Source: Clostridia bacterium
GTDB lineage: Bacteria > Bacillota > Clostridia > Christensenellales > Borkfalkiaceae
DNA: 10,743 nucleotides
Direction: 5' to 3'
Assembly: GCA_017646555.1 (NCBI GenBank)
Contig: JAGCMG010000140.1
Location: 1-10,743 of the forward strand
Below are positions 7,125 through 10,743 of the stretch, piece by piece. Below the pieces are notes generated by a model, which was given only the letters and a program-made list of their open reading frames with translations, ran no database searches and had not been told where the DNA came from. A program made the position numbers and the translations under genes. The stretch's first letter is position 1. Every line of letters begins with the position of its first letter.

Positions 7125-8200
7125 TTTATAAGCCCTTTAATAATTTGAACGCCTTTTTCATATTCGCCTAAAACGGCTTGTAAAGCCTTGTTAGCATTGG
7201 CATCAAATTCGGTTTTATCTAAATTGTTTAAGTATTCGTAAATTTTATCGGTGAAATTTTCATCAATATCGACGCTAATTCCAACGCCGTTCTTTTTTAC
7301 AAGTTCGCCCATAAAAGAGCCGTTTATACAAACTTGTGGAATTTTATAAATCAAGCCGTCGTAATACTTATTAGTAACAGCCATTTGCATATTAGTATCT
7401 AAATAGATGTTATGAACGATATCAGTATCAACGGCAAAACCTGCCCTATCTTTAGGCGAATATTCCCCGTGGAAAAATATATTTTCAGCGTTAATGGTAT
7501 TTACGAAAGATTTTAAGTTTATAGCAACACTTTCTTCCCTACCGTAATAGTGAAGTTCAAACCTATTATCGTTAGCAATTTTTTCAATGATTTTTTTGTT
7601 TAGTTCTTCCCCGCGAATAAGCCCCCAAAAAGATAAGCGAATTTTATCCGACGGCGACTTTTCGTTAATGCGTTTATCGTCTAAATCGTCTAAAACGATA
7701 TTATGCGAAGTATAAACTTTATCTAAAACCGACGGCGAAAAAACCTTTCTGTACGCGTCGCTACTAACGAAAGTTGCGTAGGAAGATTGTATTGCTTTAT
7801 TTAGACGGTTTTTGAAAAATCCGAATTTTTCATAAGTAAAATCACGGTAGTCGAAAATAAATTTGTTAGCGTATTTTTTCTTTAATTTATTAAAGAGTAA
7901 AAAGCACGGAAAAGTATGTAAAAAAACTATTCTATCGGGTTTAATTTCTTTAATGAGTTTAAGCGCAAAACGCCTATACTTAAAAAATGAACTTATCTTA
8001 CTAAACTTTGACGATTGATTATTGAGCGTAAAGTTAAATTCGTGCAGAGTAACGTTATCTAACGCTGTATCTTTAACGGTGTCGTCCCTATTCCAGTATA
8101 ATAAATGTAGGTCGGCATTTTCATTTTTTAACGCGTTTATATAAAAACTTGCGTAAGGCATATATTTAATTAAAGAAAAGCCTAAAAGCAAAACTTTCAT
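7121..8200 (-). CDS. Divergent GT-B glycosyltransferase-like protein
   Basis: A 359-residue protein whose layout is that of a two-domain GT-B transferase but whose motifs are weak. Seen: N-terminal MKVLLLGFSLIKYMPYASFY (1-20), DRIVFLHTFPCFLLF (89-103), FIFDYRDFTYEKFG (114-127), a YTSHNIVLDD link (163-172), IRLSFWGLIRGEE (187-199) opening the second domain, LHYYGREES (216-224) and a late segment TNKYYDGLIYKIPQVCINGS (276-295) then MGELVKKNGVGISVD (297-311). The last segment occupies the donor-site position, yet the usual first Glu of E-x7-E is absent; D267 or N270 would lie nearby. It overlaps both neighbours by ATGA, so it is a coupled member of the five-transferase run. Most likely a sugar transferase of unknown specificity; loss of activity is possible but unsupported, since the frame is intact. 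Confidence 0.78.
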   Translation of the reverse strand: MKVLLLGFSLIKYMPYASFYINALKNENADLHLLYWNRDDTVKDTALDNVTLHEFNFTLNNQSSKFSKISSFFKYRRFALKLIKEIKPDRIVFLHTFPCFLLFNKLKKKYANKFIFDYRDFTYEKFGFFKNRLNKAIQSSYATFVSSDAYRKVFSPSVLDKVYTSHNIVLDDLDDKRINEKSPSDKIRLSFWGLIRGEELNKKIIEKIANDNRFELHYYGREESVAINLKSFVNTINAENIFFHGEYSPKDRAGFAVDTDIVHNIYLDTNMQMAVTNKYYDGLIYKIPQVCINGSFMGELVKKNGVGISVDIDENFTDKIYEYLNNLDKTEFDANANKALQAVLGEYEKGVQIIKGLIK

Positions 8201-9411
8201 AACTCACCGCTAAATAACGCCATAATTTTTTCGTAAGAATTCGCCGTTAAATAATTATCTTTTAAGTAAGTAACGGCGTTGTTTCCCATATCCGTTAGAT
8301 TAGAAGAAAGCAAATTTTCCACCGTCGTCTTAAATTTAATAATATCGTTACTAAAACAACTTGCGCCAAATCCGCCGTTTACTATAACTTGACCGATATC
8401 GGTATTAGGGTCGGTACAAGATAACACTGGAAGTCCTGCTTGCATATACGATAACAACCTTGACGGAAAATTAGGTATAGTAAAGCGATAATCCAAAAAT
8501 ATCATCCCTATATCCGATGCTGAAACTAACTTATCGTAATCTTCTTTGGGTAAAAATTTCATAAGCATAGCGTTTGACGGCGAATTTTCTAACATAAACT
8601 TTTCTAAAACGCCATATTCCGTGCCAGAGCCTACTATTAAAAAGAACGCGTCTAAATCACTACACTCTTTTAAACAATCACAAATAAAGGAAACGCCTTG
8701 TGGACGACCCAAATTCCCACCGTAGATAAAAATCTTTTTATCTAACGGCAAATTATATTTTTCACGCATTATTAAACGCGTGGTATTATCAACTCTTAAA
8801 TCTTTATAATCGACTGAATTAGGGCAAATTTCAACTTTTTCATTAGGCACTTCGCTATTATGTTTTAGAATAAAATCGCAATTAGCCTTACTCATACACC
8901 CGATTTTATCGGAAATAGCGTAAAGTTTTTTCTCTTTCTTTCTAAAAAATTTGTAAATAATACCCTTTAATCCCGACTTTTTCAAAACCCCGATATCAAC
9001 GGCGTTTTGTGGAAAAATATCTTTTAGTAGTAAATAAGATTTAGCGCCGTCACGCTTTTTAATAAACTTAACGGCTTTATAAAAAGTAATCGGTGGGGTT
9101 GAATATAAAACTAAATCGAACTTAACGGCTTTAAAATATTTTTTAATAGCCCTAATAAATTGCCCTTCAATTTTAAGGGTAGAAATCCCCTTTTCAATAA
9201 GGTTACATTTGGTAATGTTCCCCGTTTTAACGCGCAAAATATTAGCGCCGTTATCTAAAATAAGTTGGGTAGGTTTACCGTTTCGTTTTTCGTTTGGGCA
9301 AACGACGAAAACACCGTGCCCTTGCGCATTAAAATGTCGCAATAAATCGGTGTAAATACCCCTTTCGTCTATTGAGTTAAAAGACCCCGTCGTTAAAAAC
9401 AAAACGTTCAT
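8197..9411 (-). CDS. wbuB: WbuB-like glycosyltransferase (GT4), candidate L-FucNAc transferase
   Basis: A 404-residue GT4 enzyme matching the WbuB-like subgroup in length and blocks. Seen: ERGIYTDLLRHFNAQGHGVF (16-35) acceptor-side loop; FDLVLYSTPPITFYKAVKFI (98-117); the strongly conserved YLLLKDIFPQNAVDIGVLKK (126-145); FRKKEKKLYAISDKIGCMSK (156-175); EICPNSVD (194-201); FIYGGNLGRPQGV (228-240); and the donor-site region FPSRLLSYMQAGLPVLS (315-331). Family knowledge: E. coli O26 WbuB transfers N-acetyl-L-fucosamine, and relatives sit in clusters with the CapE/CapF/CapG set, as here, so FucNAc is the preferred donor by inference. A related sugar such as QuiNAc is possible. ATG at 9411 lies 15 bases after the stop of the TagD-like gene with AGGG upstream; its stop overlaps the next start by ATGA. 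It is the first transferase of the operon. Confidence 0.87.
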   Translation of the reverse strand: MNVLFLTTGSFNSIDERGIYTDLLRHFNAQGHGVFVVCPNEKRNGKPTQLILDNGANILRVKTGNITKCNLIEKGISTLKIEGQFIRAIKKYFKAVKFDLVLYSTPPITFYKAVKFIKKRDGAKSYLLLKDIFPQNAVDIGVLKKSGLKGIIYKFFRKKEKKLYAISDKIGCMSKANCDFILKHNSEVPNEKVEICPNSVDYKDLRVDNTTRLIMREKYNLPLDKKIFIYGGNLGRPQGVSFICDCLKECSDLDAFFLIVGSGTEYGVLEKFMLENSPSNAMLMKFLPKEDYDKLVSASDIGMIFLDYRFTIPNFPSRLLSYMQAGLPVLSCTDPNTDIGQVIVNGGFGASCFSNDIIKFKTTVENLLSSNLTDMGNNAVTYLKDNYLTANSYEKIMALFSGEL

Positions 9412-9426
9412 AATTAGCCCTACTTA

Positions 9427-9858
9427 TTATTTGTTATCTTTTAAATTTTCACGGAGCGCAGAAGTCGAAACCCCTTGCGTATACGGGAAGAACACAACTT
9501 CAACGTCAAGATTTTTTTCTTTAAAACTTTCAAGCGTTTTATTAAATCTTTCCGTACCTTTCCAATCGTCGCCTGCAAAAAGCACGTTGTACGGAAATTT
9601 TTCAATCGCTAAAACTTTATCAATAGTGGTTTCAGTATCGATAATATGAACTTCGTCAACGCATTTAAGTGCGCCAACGATTCTTGCCCTATCGTTTTGG
9701 TTAATAACTGGCTCTTTACGTTTAACTTGTCTAACGTATTCGTCGTCGCAAACGCCGACTATTAAGTAATCGCATTTTTCTTTACATCTTTCAAAAAGAT
9801 TTAAATGTCCCACGTGGAATAAATCGTAAACGCCACAAGTATAACCTATTTTTTTCAT
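9427..9858 (-). CDS. TagD-like cytidylyltransferase family protein
   Basis: A 143-residue protein of the HxGH nucleotidyltransferase superfamily, close in length to TagD (about 130). Seen: CGVYDLFHVGHLNLFER (8-24) containing H15-x-G-H18, the nucleotide-binding signature; LIVGVCDDEYV (32-42); the RARIVGALKCVDEV region (57-70); AGDDWKGTERF (95-105), like TagD's GDDW block; and YTQGVSTSALRE (126-137) in place of RTxGISTT. TagD and choline/ethanolamine-phosphate enzymes of the family couple CTP with a phospho-alcohol to give the CDP form. Here the Arg that opens the last motif is Tyr, seen in a less characterised subgroup, so neither nucleotide nor alcohol is certain. The position between two licD genes suggests it makes the donor used by LicD. 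The start is fixed by AAAGGAG, which overlaps the licD fragment's stop. Confidence 0.87.
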   Translation of the reverse strand: MKKIGYTCGVYDLFHVGHLNLFERCKEKCDYLIVGVCDDEYVRQVKRKEPVINQNDRARIVGALKCVDEVHIIDTETTIDKVLAIEKFPYNVLFAGDDWKGTERFNKTLESFKEKNLDVEVVFFPYTQGVSTSALRENLKDNK

Positions 9859-9864
9859 ATCAAA

Positions 9865-9871
9865 CTCCTTT
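9865..9871 (-). promoter_or_regulatory. Ribosome binding site of the TagD-like gene
   Basis: The minus strand reads AAAGGAG six bases before ATG at 9858. It overlaps the TAA of the LicD fragment (9870-9872), so the two genes were adjacent members of one operon before the LicD N terminus was lost. Confidence 0.75.
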
Positions 9872-10139
9872 AAGAATGTTTTGCCACTCTATCCGTTTTA
9901 GGTGGTGGCGTCATATAATTGCCGTACGCTTCGGTAAGCATATGGTCGTAAAGCGCTGTGATAAAAAACTGTTCCGTTTCAAAATCGTGCATAATGAAGT
10001 TGTCAAACGCTTCTTTTTTAAACTTCTTTTTCAAAAAACCGAAAGAATAGCCGTAACACGATAAGTGCGTGTGTGGTTTATTATTGCCCCATTTTGAAAC
10101 TTTTTCGTATCTTTTAAGTTTGTAATTTTGATTGTTGGG
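9870..10139 (-). pseudogene. LicD-family protein, C-terminal fragment (5' part missing)
   Basis: An open frame of 89 codons plus stop, lacking a credible start codon. It reads through YGYSFGFLKKKF (29-40), FETEQFFITALYD (53-65) and AYGNYMTPPPKTDRVAKHS (71-89). These align by eye with the end of the intact LicD at 1403-2209: FEGKSFKAPKEYD and LYGDYMKLPPKEKQVTHH. Thus it is the last third of a second LicD protein. The N-terminal catalytic part with the DDxD acidic cluster is absent. The frame is closed upstream by TGA at 10140-10142. From about residue 7 (KLKRYEKVSKWGNN) the text is still LicD-like, matching AKKLHEQYPYDN of the intact copy, so the joint to the surface-protein gene lies near 10110-10142. 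It is either a remnant left by deletion or an assembly join. Without the N-terminal domain it should be inactive. Confidence 0.8.
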
Positions 10140-10743
10140 TCAGTGTAATCTGAAACTGAAGTAACAACTTTAAATGAATATTTTTCAGTTGTTCCATCAA
10201 TATAAAGAGTGCTTTCTCTTTCTTTAACTTGTTTTGTTACAACTTTATATTCAAGGTAGTATGTTCCTTCGATGTTAGTTGCAACACCATCATTAAATTT
10301 GAATTTAACAGCTTTTGTAGGATCGCCAATGTTTTCATCACCAGAAGCATTGTAACCTTTTTCGGTGTCTAAAACTTCTTCGAATACACCAGTTGAATCG
10401 TTGTATCTTAAGTTGTCAAGATAGTAATAAGTGCTACCTTTTCTAATTGTTCTAATAATTTTAAAATCATTAAAGTTTGTTGTTACAGCATCTTCAACAT
10501 AAACTGCTGGAAGTGTAAATGCAACATCTTTAGAATATTCAGCTTCTAATTCATTTTCAACACCGAAAACAACATTTTCTTCATCAACAGATTTAGCTTG
10601 AGTTTCTGCATCAGTTTCTAAATCGTAGTTATAAGACAATTTAATAGTAGGTTTACTTGAAACTGTAACTCCATCAACTCTAAATGTTTCAGTTAAAGTT
10701 TTTCCATGAACATCTTTAACTGTGTATGTGATACGATAATTTC
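10031..10743 (-). CDS. Ig-like repeat surface protein fragment, partial at both ends
   Basis: The frame is open from the window edge for 236 residues to TGA at 10031. Only the part above about 10110 looks like the original protein; the last 25 or so residues (from about KKFQNG) are read out of frame across the LicD fragment. The leading part is rich in Thr, Val, Asp, Tyr and Lys, with alternating beta-strand patterns such as YRITYTVKDVHGK (2-14), TETFRVDG (17-24) and TYYLEYKVVTKQ (160-171). The strand-opening motif KPTIKL (30-35) recurs as DPTIKI (201-206), 171 residues apart, suggesting tandem modules. This is the style of bacterial Ig-like/adhesin stalks exported to the cell surface, but I cannot name the family; no signal peptide or anchor is inside the window. 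A TTG at 10639 lies in frame but the frame continues upstream, so it is not the true start. The segment has few CpG dinucleotides, unlike all genes to its left. Confidence 0.6.
   Translation of the reverse strand, partial: NYRITYTVKDVHGKTLTETFRVDGVTVSSKPTIKLSYNYDLETDAETQAKSVDEENVVFGVENELEAEYSKDVAFTLPAVYVEDAVTTNFNDFKIIRTIRKGSTYYYLDNLRYNDSTGVFEEVLDTEKGYNASGDENIGDPTKAVKFKFNDGVATNIEGTYYLEYKVVTKQVKERESTLYIDGTTEKYSFKVVTSVSDYTDPTIKITNLKDTKKFQNGAIINHTRTYRVTAILSVF

Noticed and set aside
10031..10110. C-terminal residues of the surface frame as a genuine protein end
   Set aside because: The same bases encode recognisable LicD sequence in another frame, with LicD-like codon use, so the surface frame here is a read-through artefact of the joint.
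1403..10139. The two LicD genes as direct repeats driving the rearrangement
   Set aside because: Their alignable C termini share motifs but little nucleotide identity by eye, so homologous recombination between them is unlikely.
10637..10639. TTG in frame as the start of the surface protein
   Set aside because: The frame stays open upstream to the window edge with continuous beta-strand-like sequence, so the gene begins outside the window.

Overview
The window looks like part of a surface-polysaccharide (capsule or exopolysaccharide) cluster from an AT-rich, Gram-positive-like bacterium, probably an uncultured member of the Bacillota (Clostridia-like). That placement is an inference from AT-rich codon use, purine-rich AGGAG-type ribosome binding sites, tightly packed genes and resemblance of the proteins to Firmicutes capsule enzymes. 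There is no rRNA or other taxonomic marker. Every credible gene lies on the minus strand, so transcription runs from high to low coordinates. No tRNA, rRNA, CRISPR array, IS element or convincing terminator was seen. No gene-free stretch exceeds 300 bases; the longest gap is 77 bases (4673-4749).

Layout in transcription order. (1) 10743 to about 10110: a fragment of a beta-rich, Ig-like-repeat surface protein, open at the window edge and cut off at its 3' side. (2) About 10139-9870: the C-terminal part of a LicD-family transferase, whose N-terminal half is missing. These two are joined abruptly out of frame, with a sharp change in base composition, so the window contains a deletion/rearrangement scar or an assembly chimera. 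(3) 9858-9427: a TagD-like nucleotidyltransferase. (4) 9411-3536: five consecutive glycosyltransferases of the GT-B/GT4 type, the first WbuB-like and the fourth with a cysteine-rich insert. (5) 3528-2209: a Wzx-type flippase. (6) 2209-1403: an intact LicD-family phosphotransferase. (7) 1356-316: CapE/FnlA, and 306-1: the N-terminal part of CapF/FnlB, which runs off the window.

How the genes fit together (inference from families): CapE and CapF, with a CapG/FnlC expected just beyond the left edge, would make UDP-N-acetyl-L-fucosamine. The WbuB-like enzyme is a candidate to transfer that sugar. The other glycosyltransferases would complete a repeat unit of several sugars on the lipid carrier, and Wzx would flip it. 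The TagD-like enzyme would activate a small phospho-alcohol as a CDP derivative, and the LicD enzymes would attach it as a phosphodiester side group. A Wzy polymerase, an initiating phosphoglycosyltransferase and length-control genes are not visible and must lie outside if this is a Wzx/Wzy pathway. Gene overlaps (ATGA at 7121-7124 and 8197-8200, TAATG at 2209) and short gaps argue for one operon from the licD fragment to capF.
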